From NCBI RefSeq assembly GCF_029964055.1, contig NZ_CP124836.1, positions 3,658,001 to 3,722,000 on the forward strand: a stretch of DNA of 64,000 nucleotides, in the 5' to 3' direction. Position numbers and translations under genes: made by a program. The notes below the pieces were generated by a model. The model saw nothing but the letters and a program-made list of their open reading frames with translations, searched no databases and had not been told where the DNA came from. Below, piece by piece: positions 1 to 9,756 of the stretch. This stretch comes from Arthrobacter sp. EM1 (GTDB lineage: Bacteria; Actinomycetota; Actinomycetes; Actinomycetales; Micrococcaceae). Positions within the stretch are counted from its first letter, which is position 1. Every line of letters begins with the position of its first letter.

Positions 1-573
1 AGAACGGGCTGCGAGGAGCAAGAGCAACACCAGCCCGGCGGCGATTGCGGCCAGCACTCCAGCCAACAGGCCAGCCAGGTAGAGGCGTGACAACGCGCCG
101 GGCGCCAAGCCCTCGCCGACCACATTAAATGCCTGGATCGCTGCTGTTGCCTGCACCAGAAGTACGCCCCCGGCGGCGCACCACGTGACCAGGCGACGGC
201 GCGCCGGGGACCAGCGCCGGACCGCCAGGCCGGCTGCCGCAGCGCCCGTGGTCATTAACGACACCAGTGTGGTGGCTTCGTACTGGCTAAGCGGCAGAAG
301 GGCCAGGGGCATCTGTCCGGGCAGTAGCTGCGAGCCCCAAAGGTTCTGCAGCGGCAGGCGTGCGCCGGTGATCAGCCACGGCGCCAGGCCGAGGATGCCC
401 GCCAGGAGTCCGATCAGGAGAGCTGCTGCCGTGTCCCTGCCCGCCGTTGCCGGCACCTTCTGCTGGCGGGATGCCGGTCCCGCCATTATGCCGCCCGGGA
501 CCCCGCTTGAGCCGGCAACGGGGCTTTCGTCCCCGGACGTGGGGGATACCCTCCGGTTGTGGCGGTGACTCAC
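1..573 (-). CDS. Multi-pass membrane protein, 3' end cut off by window edge
   Basis: An open frame on the minus strand starts with GTG at 573 and stays open to base 1, giving the first 191 residues of a longer protein. The GTG is preceded by AAGGAG at a 5-base distance, which is why I chose it. After a polar N-terminal segment of about 45 residues there are at least four hydrophobic stretches (around residues 49-65, 98-112, 125-140 and 165-188) typical of membrane helices. I recognise no family motif, so function is unknown. The downstream part lies outside the window. Confidence 0.6.
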   Translation of the reverse strand, partial: MSHRHNRRVSPTSGDESPVAGSSGVPGGIMAGPASRQQKVPATAGRDTAAALLIGLLAGILGLAPWLITGARLPLQNLWGSQLLPGQMPLALLPLSQYEATTLVSLMTTGAAAAGLAVRRWSPARRRLVTWCAAGGVLLVQATAAIQAFNVVGEGLAPGALSRLYLAGLLAGVLAAIAAGLVLLLLLAARS

Positions 574-684
574 GGGAACTCCTTCAGACGCAACGGACAC
601 GGAAACGGCACGCAGTACCAGATACTACACCGAGTGGATTAATTGGGATGTTCCGCGGTTTCGGGAGGTGTTGCCGGTTCGGCG

Positions 685-1170
685 CTAGCCGTCTGTAAGG
701 AGCCTCGCGTAGTTCGCGATGGAGTGCTGATACCTCGGCAGATGTGGAATGAGTGCTTCGAGTGCGACCCGGAGGGCTTCGTCGTGCCGGCCGGCGTCCC
801 GCAGGGCCAGGGCCCGCACCGCGCCGGGGGCTCCGCCCAAGGCGTGCGGGTCGGTGCGGGAGAGGATCCTCAAAGCTTCGTCAGTGTGTCCGAGTGCGCG
901 CTCGGAGCTGGCCATTTGCACCCAGGCGCGGGTCTGCCTGATCGGGTCGAGCCCGGCAGCAAGCCCGGAGTCATAGAAGGAGACGGCATCTGCAGTCCGG
1001 CCGGTTGAATCGCGGATACAGGCGCGTTCGAAGTCTGCCCGGCCGTCGGTTGCCGGCGAAGCCGCAGCGAGCTCGTCCAGTTCCTCGATGACGTCGTCGG
1101 CGTCACTCGGTGCTGCCTCGAAGGCCGTCCAGAATGCGGCTACGCTGCGCTCCCACTCGTCAATTGTCAT
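685..1170 (-). CDS. Tetratricopeptide-repeat (TPR) protein
   Basis: A 161-residue soluble protein with helical, alanine-rich repeats: the segments around residues 45-75, 80-105 and 110-145 show TPR-like spacing of small and aromatic residues (for example a block beginning RADFERACIRDSTGR). Such small TPR proteins usually act as protein-binding modules; no enzymatic motif is visible. The start at 1170 has no Shine-Dalgarno sequence but lies 6 bases after TAGGAT (1182-1177 on the minus strand), the layout of a leaderless transcript. It is divergent from the acetyltransferase at 1217, so the two promoters share a 46-bp gap. Confidence 0.75.
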   Translation of the reverse strand: MTIDEWERSVAAFWTAFEAAPSDADDVIEELDELAAASPATDGRADFERACIRDSTGRTADAVSFYDSGLAAGLDPIRQTRAWVQMASSERALGHTDEALRILSRTDPHALGGAPGAVRALALRDAGRHDEALRVALEALIPHLPRYQHSIANYARLLTDG

Positions 1171-1176
1171 GTGCCG

Positions 1177-1210
1177 ATCCTACGTGCGCCCCCGCCGGCC
1201 GCTGTACCGT
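1177..1210. promoter_or_regulatory. Back-to-back leaderless promoters (-10 elements)
   Basis: TAGGAT on the minus strand (1182-1177) is 6 bases before the ATG of the TPR gene, and TACCGT on the plus strand (1205-1210) is 6 bases before the ATG at 1217. Both fit the actinobacterial TANNNT -10 element placed so that transcription would begin at or next to the start codon. Seen in sequence; transcription starts are inferred. Confidence 0.5.
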
Positions 1211-1216
1211 GGAGCG

Positions 1217-2002
1217 ATGGCGATTTCAGGACTCCTCAAGAGGTACGACCAGCAGCTCCGCACGGACGCGGAGACCCCCGGCGCGGCCGCCGTGGAGCGG
1301 CTGGGTCCCTTGCGGCTCGTGACCTTCGAGGGCGGACGAGGTTTCGTCACCTACCAAGACCTTGCTGGGGCCGGCGCCGAGACGATCGCGCGATGGGTGG
1401 CCGAAGCGCTGGCGTTCTACCGCCGCGATCCGGCCATTGTGCGGATCGAATGGAAAACCCGCGGTCACGATCATGCGCCCGGACTCCACGAGGCGCTGCT
1501 GAAGCACGGATTCGAGCCCGACGAGACCGAGTCGATTATGATCGGGCCGGCCAGCGAACTGAGCGTCGAGGTGGATCTTCCACCAGGTGTGAGCCTGCGA
1601 AAAGTGACCGAGGAACAGGACATCCGGGCCATGAACGCCATGCAGGACAGGGTTTTTGGCAGTCCCGTCTCCGATGGAAACGCTGCAGCAGTCCTGCGTC
1701 GGATGGCTCGCCGCGACGGGATGGAATTGTGGGTCGCCGAACATCAGGGGCTGATTGTCAGCGCGGGCCGCCTCGAGCCGGTGTCAGGCACTGACTTCGC
1801 GGGAATCTGGGGCGGGGCAACACTCAGCCAGTGGCGCGGCCGGGGCATCTACCGCGCTCTCACCGCGGCCCGGGCCCGCGCCGCATTGACCCTGGGCAAA
1901 ACGCTCATCCACAGCGATTCAACCGAATATTCACGGCCGATCCTGGAACGCTACGGCCTGCTCCGGGTGTCGACGACGACGCCGTACCGCTGGCGGCGCT
2001 GA
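1217..2002 (+). CDS. GNAT-family N-acetyltransferase
   Basis: A 261-residue protein whose C-terminal half has the GNAT fold signature: a beta strand ending in [22 protein letters not shown] (written here only as key residues W-R-G-R-G-I-Y, near residue 205), the acetyl-CoA pyrophosphate-binding loop of the family. The substrate cannot be told. A longer frame opens at 1088, but the part before 1217 overlaps the divergent TPR gene and its promoter; ATG 1217 has GGAG 3 bases upstream and a TACCGT -10 box 6 bases upstream, so it is the likely start. The N-terminal half resembles a second, degenerate acetyltransferase-like lobe. Confidence 0.8.
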   Translation: MAISGLLKRYDQQLRTDAETPGAAAVERLGPLRLVTFEGGRGFVTYQDLAGAGAETIARWVAEALAFYRRDPAIVRIEWKTRGHDHAPGLHEALLKHGFEPDETESIMIGPASELSVEVDLPPGVSLRKVTEEQDIRAMNAMQDRVFGSPVSDGNAAAVLRRMARRDGMELWVAEHQGLIVSAGRLEPVSGTDFAGIWGGATLSQWRGRGIYRALTAARARAALTLGKTLIHSDSTEYSRPILERYGLLRVSTTTPYRWRR

Positions 2003-2083
2003 GGCGAAGAAAACCCGTCCGAGAGCGCTGCTCTGCGGTCGGCCGACGTCGGGCCTGCTTTGCTGTGCTGTTGCTTCGTCCGC

Positions 2084-2119
2084 CGCGCCGATTCGACCGG
2101 ACGCGCCGATTCGACCGGA
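2084..2119 (+). repeat. 18-bp perfect tandem duplication in intergenic region
   Basis: The unit CGCGCCGATTCGACCGGA occurs twice head to tail (2084-2101 and 2102-2119). It lies in the 298-bp gap between the acetyltransferase and the aldo/keto reductase, where I see no gene. The two copies are identical. Function unknown; it could be a pair of protein-binding sites for the downstream promoter or simply a recent slippage event. Confidence 0.7.
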
Positions 2120-2300
2120 CGCGAGTCGCAGCGGACCGCGCAAGCGCAGCCGAATCGGATTTTTGTTGTACCCCAGGACGGATGGGCCTAGAGTGGCCAC
2201 CTGCCACCTGGGCGACGTCCCGCAGCCGGGACACAAGTCCCATCAGGTTCCGGAACGGGACGCCGGTGGCCGCCATGCCGATCTGACTGAGGAGAAATCT

Positions 2301-3275
<975 letters not shown>

Positions 3276-3383
3276 GCGGGCCGTGGCTCGTTCGGAGCGT
3301 GCCGCGGCCAGTGCCGATTAGACTCGATTCCGGGTAGGGAACGGCCAGCTGACGGCCGGCCCTGAGCCCGCGACGAGGAGGTC

Positions 3384-4181
3384 ATGATGGCCGGCGGCAG
3401 CCGCGAACCCGGCAGGACCGTAACCTCGAAGGTCCTCGCCATCCTGGAAGCCTTTGAAAAGTCCCGGGGCGCTCTCAGCCTCACCGACATTGCCGAAAAG
3501 TCCGGGCTGCCGCTGAGCACTGCCCACCGCCTGGTCAACGAACTCACCGACTGGGGGCTCCTCTCCCGCGAGCCCAACGGCCGCTACCAGCTCGGCATCC
3601 GGCTCTGGGAACTGGCCCAAAACACCGGTCGGCAGCTCCGCGATGCGGCCCGTCCCTACGTCCAGGATCTGTTCTCGCTCACCGGCGAAACCGCGCACCT
3701 GGCGGTCCGGGCCGGCCATGAGGTGCTCTACATCGATCGTGTCTACGGCTCCAGGCGGGTCCCGCGGGCCTCCCGGGTCGGCGGCCGGCTGCCCATGCAT
3801 GCAACCGCCGTCGGAAAGGTCATCCTGGCCTTCGAAGTGGACTGGGTCCGCGAGGCCTACCTGAACCGGCAGCTGGAGCGGCACACCGCCCACACCCACG
3901 TGGACCCCAGGAAGCTGTCCGGGGAGCTGACCCGGATCCGCGAGCAGGGCTACGCCACGACCTTGGAGGAAGTCCGGCTGGGCTCCTGCTCGATCGCCGT
4001 CCCGGTCTTCCATACCGGCCGGATTGGCGCCTCGATCGGACTGGTTCTGCCAACCAGCCAGGCCGACACGATGACCCGGCACCTGCCCGTCCTGCGGGGC
4101 ATCGCCGCTCAGATCGAGCGCGCTACGGCCCGGATCCCGCTGGAAACGCTGCTCGGCAGCAACTTCGCCGGCACGGCCTGA
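3384..4181 (+). CDS. IclR-family transcriptional regulator
   Basis: A 265-residue protein with an N-terminal winged helix-turn-helix (about residues 14-75, recognition helix around LPLSTAHRLVNEL) and a C-terminal IclR effector domain (about 85-255, with the family's HATAVGKV and GYATTLEEV segments). IclR proteins bind small aromatic or organic acids and control neighbouring catabolic operons. It lies 157 bp upstream of the P450-led operon on the same strand and a 27-bp palindrome lies between them, so it is the obvious candidate regulator (CreR-like role, inferred). GAGGAGG precedes the ATG pair at 3384/3387; either may be used. Confidence 0.9.
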   Translation: MMAGGSREPGRTVTSKVLAILEAFEKSRGALSLTDIAEKSGLPLSTAHRLVNELTDWGLLSREPNGRYQLGIRLWELAQNTGRQLRDAARPYVQDLFSLTGETAHLAVRAGHEVLYIDRVYGSRRVPRASRVGGRLPMHATAVGKVILAFEVDWVREAYLNRQLERHTAHTHVDPRKLSGELTRIREQGYATTLEEVRLGSCSIAVPVFHTGRIGASIGLVLPTSQADTMTRHLPVLRGIAAQIERATARIPLETLLGSNFAGTA

Positions 4182-4217
4182 GCCGTCGCCGTCGCCGTCG
4201 CACCGTGACGGAAGACA

Positions 4218-4244
4218 ACTGGCTTCCACTGAGTGGAAGCCAGT
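4218..4244. promoter_or_regulatory. Perfect 27-bp palindrome, likely IclR-type operator
   Basis: The arm ACTGGCTTCCACT (4218-4230) is followed by one G and then its exact reverse complement (4232-4244). No run of T follows, so it is not a typical intrinsic terminator for the regulator gene ending at 4181. The TTCCA/TGGAA half-sites resemble those of known IclR-family operators. It lies 94 bp before the P450 start, a sensible place for control of the catabolic operon. Confidence 0.7.
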
Positions 4245-4338
4245 CCTGTCCGGCGCGGGTGATCGGGGCCACACTGATGAATAAGAACCCCCGGCAAGCA
4301 CTGCCGCTGCCGGCGGGACCAAAAATCTAGGAGCCCAG

Positions 4339-5616
4339 ATGTCATCGTCGACAGAAACGGCCGGCCGCTGCCCCTATGGTCACGGCGCCGAAGCCCCCGC
4401 CGGGCACCATGGCTACGAGCCGTTCCAGATGAAGGATCCGTTTCCGGCGTACGCCGAACTCCGGGCCGAGCAGCCGGTGATGTTCGACGAGCGGATCGGC
4501 CTCTACGTTGTTTCCCGCTACGACGACATCAAAGCCGTGTTCGACGACTGGCAGACCTTCTCCAGCGAAAATGCCCAGGCTCCCGTCCGCGAACGCGGCG
4601 CCGCAGCAAAGAAGATCATGGAAGACGGCGGCTTCACCGCCTACTCGGGCCTGTCCGCCCGCCGGCCGCCGGAGCACACCCGCATCCGTGCCGTGGTCCA
4701 AAAGGCCTTCACTCCCCGGCGCTACAAGGCGCTGGAACCCTTTATCCGGCAGAACGTCGTCGAACTGCTGGAGAAGATGCTGGCCAGCCCGGACCACCGC
4801 GGCGACATGGTCAGGGACCTCGCCTACGACGTCCCCACCATCACCATCCTGACCCTGATCGGAGCGGAGGTGTCCCAGGTGGACACCTTCAAACGCTGGA
4901 GTGATTCCCGCGCCGCGATGACCTGGGGCGACCTCAGCGACGAGGAACAGATCCCGCACGCCCACAACCTCGTGGAGTACTGGCAGGAATGCCTCCGCCT
5001 GGTCAGGGTGGCCCACCAGGAAGGCGGCGACAACCTCACCGCCGACCTGGTGAAATCGCAGCAGGAAGGCGCCGAGATCTCCGACCACGAGATCGCCTCC
5101 GTCCTCTACAGCCTGCTCTTCGCCGGCCACGAGACCACCACCACACTGATTTCCAACGCCCTCCGTGAACTCCTGGCCCGCCCCGAGCAGTGGAAGCAGC
5201 TCGTAGCAGACCCCAAGACGATCCCTGCGGCCATCGACGAGGTCCTCCGCTACGCCGGATCGATTGTCGGGTGGCGGCGCAAAGCCCTCAAAGACACCGA
5301 AGTCGGTGGGGTGGCGATCGAGGAAGGCTCGCAGCTGCTGCTCCTGATGGGCGCCGCAAACCGCGATGAGGGCAAGTTCAGCTCCGGCGAGGACTTCGAC
5401 ATCACCCGCACCAATGCCCGCGAACACCTGTCCTTCGGGTTCGGCATCCACTACTGCCTGGGCAATATGCTCGCCAAGCTGCAGGCCAAAATCGCCCTCG
5501 AGGAAGTCGCCCGGCTCGCCCCCGGGCTGCAGCTGGAGAGGCCGGATGCCACCACCTTCCGCGAAAACCTCTCCTTCCGCGTTCCCGAGACCGTCCCCGT
5601 CAGCTGGAAGGCCTAA
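4339..5616 (+). CDS. creJ: Cytochrome P450, CreJ-like (oxidises phosphorylated cresol)
   Basis: A 425-residue soluble bacterial class I P450. The I-helix oxygen-activation motif AGHETT starts at residue 262, the ExxR motif is in IDEVLR, and the haem-ligand Cys is residue 373 in FGFGIHYCLG. AGGAG precedes the ATG by 6 bases. It is the first gene of an operon that also supplies its own ferredoxin and ferredoxin reductase. In C. glutamicum the CreJ P450 with CreE and CreF oxidises the methyl group of phosphorylated 4-cresol stepwise to alcohol, aldehyde and acid; I infer the same role from gene neighbourhood. Substrate range (4-cresol versus another alkylphenol) cannot be read from sequence. Confidence 0.88.
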   Translation: MSSSTETAGRCPYGHGAEAPAGHHGYEPFQMKDPFPAYAELRAEQPVMFDERIGLYVVSRYDDIKAVFDDWQTFSSENAQAPVRERGAAAKKIMEDGGFTAYSGLSARRPPEHTRIRAVVQKAFTPRRYKALEPFIRQNVVELLEKMLASPDHRGDMVRDLAYDVPTITILTLIGAEVSQVDTFKRWSDSRAAMTWGDLSDEEQIPHAHNLVEYWQECLRLVRVAHQEGGDNLTADLVKSQQEGAEISDHEIASVLYSLLFAGHETTTTLISNALRELLARPEQWKQLVADPKTIPAAIDEVLRYAGSIVGWRRKALKDTEVGGVAIEEGSQLLLLMGAANRDEGKFSSGEDFDITRTNAREHLSFGFGIHYCLGNMLAKLQAKIALEEVARLAPGLQLERPDATTFRENLSFRVPETVPVSWKA

Positions 5617-5621
5617 AAAAC

Positions 5622-6683
5622 ATGCAAAGCAACGAATACATCCAGTTCTTCGACGGCGGCATCGAGCCGAAACTTGAAAACTTGGGCGGCAAGGGCGCCT
5701 CGCTGGTCACTATGACTTCCGCCGGAATGCCAGTCCCTCCCGGCTTCGTCGTCACCACCGCGCAGTTCGATGCGTTTATGGAAGAAGCCGGCATCACCCG
5801 GCATATCCACCAGCTCCTTGCCGATCTGGACCCCGGGGACATGGGCCAGGTGGATAAGGTCTCCGCCGCCATCCGCGAGGACATCTGCTCCCGCCCGGTG
5901 CCGCAGGCGATGCGCGAGCTCACCGTCGGAGCCTATAACGCCCTGATGTCCCGCTTTGAGGAGCCGGTCCCGGTCGCCGTGCGGTCCAGTGCCACGGCCG
6001 AGGACCTCCCGGACGCCTCCTTCGCCGGCCAGCAGGACACCTATCTCTGGCTCGACGGCGTCAAGGCCGTCACCGAGCACATCAGGCAGTGCTGGGCCTC
6101 ACTCTTTACCTCCCGCGCAATCATTTACCGGCTCCGGAACAACATCCCCAACGAGGGCCTGTCGATGGCCGTGGTGGTGCAGAAGATGGTCAACGCCCGT
6201 GTTTCCGGCGTCGCGATCACCATGGACCCCACCAACGGCGACCGCTCCAAGATCACCATCGACTCCTCCTACGGGGTCGGCGAAATGGTGGTCTCCGGCC
6301 AGGTCACCCCGGACAACATCATGCTGGACAAGGTCACCCTGGCCGTCATCTTCGAACACCTCGGCGACAAGCACGCCGAACTCGTCCCCGACGCCGCGGC
6401 CGGCCGCCTGGTGGAACGGGAGGTCGACGCCGAACGCCGCGGCCGCCGCAGCCTCAGCGACGCCGAACTCGCGGCCGTAGCGCAAATGGCCAAGCGCGCG
6501 GAGAAGCACTACAAATGCCCGCAGGACATCGAATGGGCACTCGACGGCGACCTGCCCGACGGCGAAAACCTGCTCCTGCTCCAGTCCCGCCCCGAGACGG
6601 TGCATTCCTCCAAGCCGACTGTCCCGTCGGCTGCTGCCGCTGGTGGCTACTTCAGCGGACTCAGCCCCCGCCAGCTCACCTAA
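5622..6683 (+). CDS. creI: PEP-synthase-like ATP-binding subunit, CreI-like (aryl phosphate synthase)
   Basis: A 353-residue protein made of only the pyruvate phosphate dikinase/PEP synthase N-terminal ATP-grasp domain: the LGGKGASL segment (about residues 18-25), PVAVRSSATAEDLPDASFAGQ-type nucleotide loop (about 115-135) and a closing IEWA...LLLLQSRPE segment (about 302-325). It lacks the phosphohistidine and TIM-barrel domains of full PEP synthase; the former is on the next gene. Phenylphosphate synthase of Thauera and CreHI of C. glutamicum are split in this way. It starts 5 bp after the P450 stop; GGAAGG overlaps the end of creJ. The H/I letter is assigned by gene order. Confidence 0.85.
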   Translation: MQSNEYIQFFDGGIEPKLENLGGKGASLVTMTSAGMPVPPGFVVTTAQFDAFMEEAGITRHIHQLLADLDPGDMGQVDKVSAAIREDICSRPVPQAMRELTVGAYNALMSRFEEPVPVAVRSSATAEDLPDASFAGQQDTYLWLDGVKAVTEHIRQCWASLFTSRAIIYRLRNNIPNEGLSMAVVVQKMVNARVSGVAITMDPTNGDRSKITIDSSYGVGEMVVSGQVTPDNIMLDKVTLAVIFEHLGDKHAELVPDAAAGRLVEREVDAERRGRRSLSDAELAAVAQMAKRAEKHYKCPQDIEWALDGDLPDGENLLLLQSRPETVHSSKPTVPSAAAAGGYFSGLSPRQLT

Positions 6684-6751
6684 CAAGTCCTGACCCCCTA
6701 TCCCGCTCCCTCACCCAGGCTCAACGCCGAGCCCGCACTGAAAGGACCGCC

Positions 6752-8620
6752 ATGTCCCTGAAATCCTTCCCCAAGCCCTCCGAGCTTGCGGTCCCCGCCG
6801 GCGCCGAGGGCTGGGAAAAGATCTACCCTTACTACCTGGTGTTCCAGGACAAGCTCAAGGAGCAGGAGGACGCCAAGTTCTGGTTCTGCGACAGCCAGCA
6901 CTGGCCCACCGTGTTCAAGCCCTTCGAGACCATCGGCGGCGAATTCGCGGTCAAGTGCCTGGGCCAGTACAACGCCCGGCACCTGATGATCCCCAACGCC
7001 AACGGCATCGAATTCCGGGTCCACCTGGGCTACCTCTACATGTCGCCCATCCCGGTGCCCGAGGACCAGATCGCCGCGCGGGTGCCCCTGTTCGAGCAGC
7101 GGGTTGGCCACTACTTCCAGAACTGGGATGAGCTCCTCAAGCAGTGGCACATCAAGGTCAAGGGGACCATCGACGAGATGGAAACCATCTCCTTCCCCAA
7201 GCTCCCGGACGTGGTCCCGATGGAGGACATCCTCTCTGGCAAGGGCAAGGACGGCTCCGAGAAGCTGCTTGAGAGCTACGACCGGCTGATCCAGCTGGCC
7301 TACCAGAACTGGCAGTACCACTTCGAGTTCCTCAACCTCGGCTACATCGCCTACCTGGACTTCTTCAACTTCTGCAAGCAGGTCTTCCCCAACATCCCCG
7401 ACCAGTCCATCGCCACGATGGTCCAGGGCGTGGACATGGAACTCTTCCGCCCGGATGACGAGCTGAAGGGGCTGGCTAAACTGGCCGTCGAACTTAAGCT
7501 GCAGTCGCTCTTCGGCAACACCGACGACGTCGGGTCCACCCTGGCGGCCATCGCCGCGGCCCCCGGCGGGGACCGCTGGACGGCCCAGTACGAGGCCGCC
7601 AAGGACCCGTGGTTCAACTTCACCGTGGGCAACGGCTTCTACGGCCACGACAAGTACTGGAACGAACACCAGGAAATCCCGCTCGGCTACATCGCCGACT
7701 ACATCCGCCGCGTGGACGAGGGCCAGGAAATCATGCGGCCGGTCGAGGCCCTGATCATCGAACGCGACCGCATCATCGGGGAATACCGGGACCTGCTCGA
7801 AGGCGGAAACCTGGCACTTTTCGACGCCAAGCGCGGCCTTGCCGCCACCGCCTACCCGTACGTGGAGAACCACAACTTCTACATCGAGCACTGGACCATG
7901 GGCGTCTTCTGGCGCAAGATCCGCGAACTGTCCCGCATGATGCAGGCTGAAGGCTTCTGGACCGAACCGGACGACCTGCTCTACCTGGGCCGCAACGAGG
8001 TCCGTGACGCGCTCTTCGACCTCGTCACCGGATGGGGTGTCGGCGCGAAGCCCATTGGTCCGGACTACTGGCCGGAGGAAATCGAGCGCCGCCGCGGGAT
8101 CGTGGATGCGCTCAAAACCGCCCGGCCCGCACCGGCACTGAACACCCCGCCGGAGATCATCACCGAACCCTTCACCCGGATGCTTTGGGGCATCACCACC
8201 GAACAGGTCCAGCAATGGCTTGGGGCCGGCGAAGCAGTCGAAGGCGGCGGTCTGCGCGGCATGGCCGCCTCACCCGGCGTCGTGGAAGGCCTGGCACGCG
8301 TCATCACCGACGCGGACCAGCTATCCGAGGTGCAGCAGGGCGAAATCCTGGTGGCCACCGTCACGGCACCGTCCTGGGGGCCGATCTTCGGCAAGATCAA
8401 GGCCACGGTCACGGACATCGGCGGCATGATGAGCCACGCGGCGATCGTCTGCCGGGAATACGGCCTGCCGGCCGTGACCGGCACCGGCTCGGCGTCCACC
8501 ACAATCAAGACCGGGCAGCGGCTTCGCGTGGACGGCACGAAGGGCACGGTCCAGATCCTCGACGCCGAAGACGAACTGGTCATCGCCGGACCGGGCGCGC
8601 ACAGCCACAGCCATGTCTGA
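6752..8620 (+). CDS. creH: PEP-utilising (phosphohistidine) subunit, CreH-like (aryl phosphate synthase)
   Basis: A 622-residue partner of the preceding subunit. The last 90 residues are the PEP-utilising enzyme mobile domain, with the catalytic His at residue 562 in GGMMSHAAIVCREYGLPAV (key residues S-H-A-A-I). The first 500 residues form a helical region rich in Trp and Tyr, found in phenylphosphate-synthase-type proteins and presumably binding the phenol. ATP should phosphorylate His562, which then passes phosphate to the phenolic hydroxyl. ATG 6752 follows GAAAGGA at 6 bases; the frame is open back to 6089 only because it runs through creI in another frame. It overlaps creG by 8 bp. Confidence 0.85.
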   Translation: MSLKSFPKPSELAVPAGAEGWEKIYPYYLVFQDKLKEQEDAKFWFCDSQHWPTVFKPFETIGGEFAVKCLGQYNARHLMIPNANGIEFRVHLGYLYMSPIPVPEDQIAARVPLFEQRVGHYFQNWDELLKQWHIKVKGTIDEMETISFPKLPDVVPMEDILSGKGKDGSEKLLESYDRLIQLAYQNWQYHFEFLNLGYIAYLDFFNFCKQVFPNIPDQSIATMVQGVDMELFRPDDELKGLAKLAVELKLQSLFGNTDDVGSTLAAIAAAPGGDRWTAQYEAAKDPWFNFTVGNGFYGHDKYWNEHQEIPLGYIADYIRRVDEGQEIMRPVEALIIERDRIIGEYRDLLEGGNLALFDAKRGLAATAYPYVENHNFYIEHWTMGVFWRKIRELSRMMQAEGFWTEPDDLLYLGRNEVRDALFDLVTGWGVGAKPIGPDYWPEEIERRRGIVDALKTARPAPALNTPPEIITEPFTRMLWGITTEQVQQWLGAGEAVEGGGLRGMAASPGVVEGLARVITDADQLSEVQQGEILVATVTAPSWGPIFGKIKATVTDIGGMMSHAAIVCREYGLPAVTGTGSASTTIKTGQRLRVDGTKGTVQILDAEDELVIAGPGAHSHSHV

Positions 8621-9386
8621 TCCGCAGTTGGACGGTGCGGGGCAGCCTGCCCGCACCGTCCTGATCACCGGTGCCGCCGGCGGGCTCGGCCGGGCGTTCG
8701 CGCTCGGCTTCGGCCGCCGCGGCTACCGCGTGGCGGTGGCGGACGTAAACCTCGACGGTGCACAGGAAACTGCCAGGCTGGTTCTGGCTACCGGTGCCGA
8801 TGCCGTCGCCCTCCACGCCGACGTCACCAGCGTCGGCTCCACCGAGGCGCTGGCGAAAAGCTGCGCGGATTTCGGCAGCGGAAGCATCGACGTTGTGCTC
8901 AACAACGCCGCGGTATACGCCGGAGTGACCCGCAGCCCGTTCGAGGACATCGACCCGGCCGAATGGGACCTGGTGATGAACGTCAACCTCAAGGGCCCGT
9001 GGCTCGTCACGAGGGCCGCGAGCCCGTACCTGCCCGAGGGCGGGCGCGTCATCAACCTCTCCAGCGCCACCGTTTTCAGTGGCTCGGAGCAGTGGCTGCA
9101 CTACGTCGCCTCCAAAGGCGGCGTGGTGGCCCTAACCCGGGTGATGGCCAAGGAACTGGGCCGGCGGGGAATCACGGTCAATGCGATCGCCCCGGGCTTC
9201 ACCCTGACCGAAGCAAGCTACGGGCTGATGGCGGACGCCGAAAACTACGGTGTGGACCGGGGCGCCATCAAGCGGGCCAGCCAGCCGGAGGACATCGTGG
9301 GCGCGGCCCTTTTCCTGGCCGGTCCGGACAGTTCCTACTACACCGGCCAGACCATGGTGGTCGACGGCGGCCGCCAGTTCATCTGA
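8613..9386 (+). CDS. creG: Short-chain dehydrogenase/reductase, CreG-like alcohol dehydrogenase
   Basis: A 257-residue classical SDR: the dinucleotide loop TGAAGGLGRAF near the N-terminus (about residues 20-30), NNAA (about 95), the Ser in INLSSATVF (about 150) and the YxxxK pair Tyr164/Lys168. The C-terminal GGRQFI end is typical. In the cre pathway CreG oxidises the benzylic alcohol to the aldehyde; by position and family this is the counterpart. The ATG overlaps the last 8 bases of creH, implying translational coupling. Confidence 0.85.
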   Translation: MSDPQLDGAGQPARTVLITGAAGGLGRAFALGFGRRGYRVAVADVNLDGAQETARLVLATGADAVALHADVTSVGSTEALAKSCADFGSGSIDVVLNNAAVYAGVTRSPFEDIDPAEWDLVMNVNLKGPWLVTRAASPYLPEGGRVINLSSATVFSGSEQWLHYVASKGGVVALTRVMAKELGRRGITVNAIAPGFTLTEASYGLMADAENYGVDRGAIKRASQPEDIVGAALFLAGPDSSYYTGQTMVVDGGRQFI

Positions 9387-9433
9387 CCCCGCCCTTGACC
9401 TCACCTTTCAGCTTTTCAATCCAAGGAGGACCA

Positions 9434-9754
9434 ATGCCAACGGTTCATTTCACCGACGCCGCGGGCGCAGTCCGCGACGTCCAGGGCAACGCCGGCGACT
9501 CGGTCATGGAGACCGCAGTGCGCAACGGCGTCACCGGCATCGTGGCCGAGTGCGGCGGTTCGCTCTCCTGCGCCACCTGCCACGTTTTTGTCCGGGAGGA
9601 CTGCCTCTCGCAGCTTCCGGCCATGGAGGACATGGAAGACGAGATGCTTTACGGCACCGCTGTGGACCGTGCGGACAACTCGCGCCTGTCCTGCCAGCTC
9701 CGCCTCACCGATGAGCTCGAACTGTTCGTCACTACCCCGGAAACGCAGGTGTAG
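9434..9754 (+). CDS. creF: [2Fe-2S] ferredoxin, CreF-like
   Basis: A 106-residue adrenodoxin/putidaredoxin-type ferredoxin with cluster ligands Cys40, Cys46, Cys49 and Cys87 (C-x5-C-x2-C spacing, then the distant Cys). It should carry electrons from the reductase encoded next to the P450. The start ATG has a near-perfect AAGGAGGA 5 bases upstream; the longer frame beginning at 8963 merely runs through creG in another frame. It is followed directly by the reductase gene. Confidence 0.92.
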   Translation: MPTVHFTDAAGAVRDVQGNAGDSVMETAVRNGVTGIVAECGGSLSCATCHVFVREDCLSQLPAMEDMEDEMLYGTAVDRADNSRLSCQLRLTDELELFVTTPETQV

Positions 9755-9756
9755 TG

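Noticed and set aside
6089..6751. Upstream extension of the creH frame (843-residue frame)
   Set aside because: It overlaps creI in another frame, its translation is Arg/Gly/Pro-rich without family features, and a proper ribosome site precedes ATG 6752.
6698..8215. Long minus-strand open frame opposite creH
   Set aside because: Composition is that of an antisense shadow in high-GC DNA; it has no start signal or recognisable domain, while the plus strand has intact motifs.
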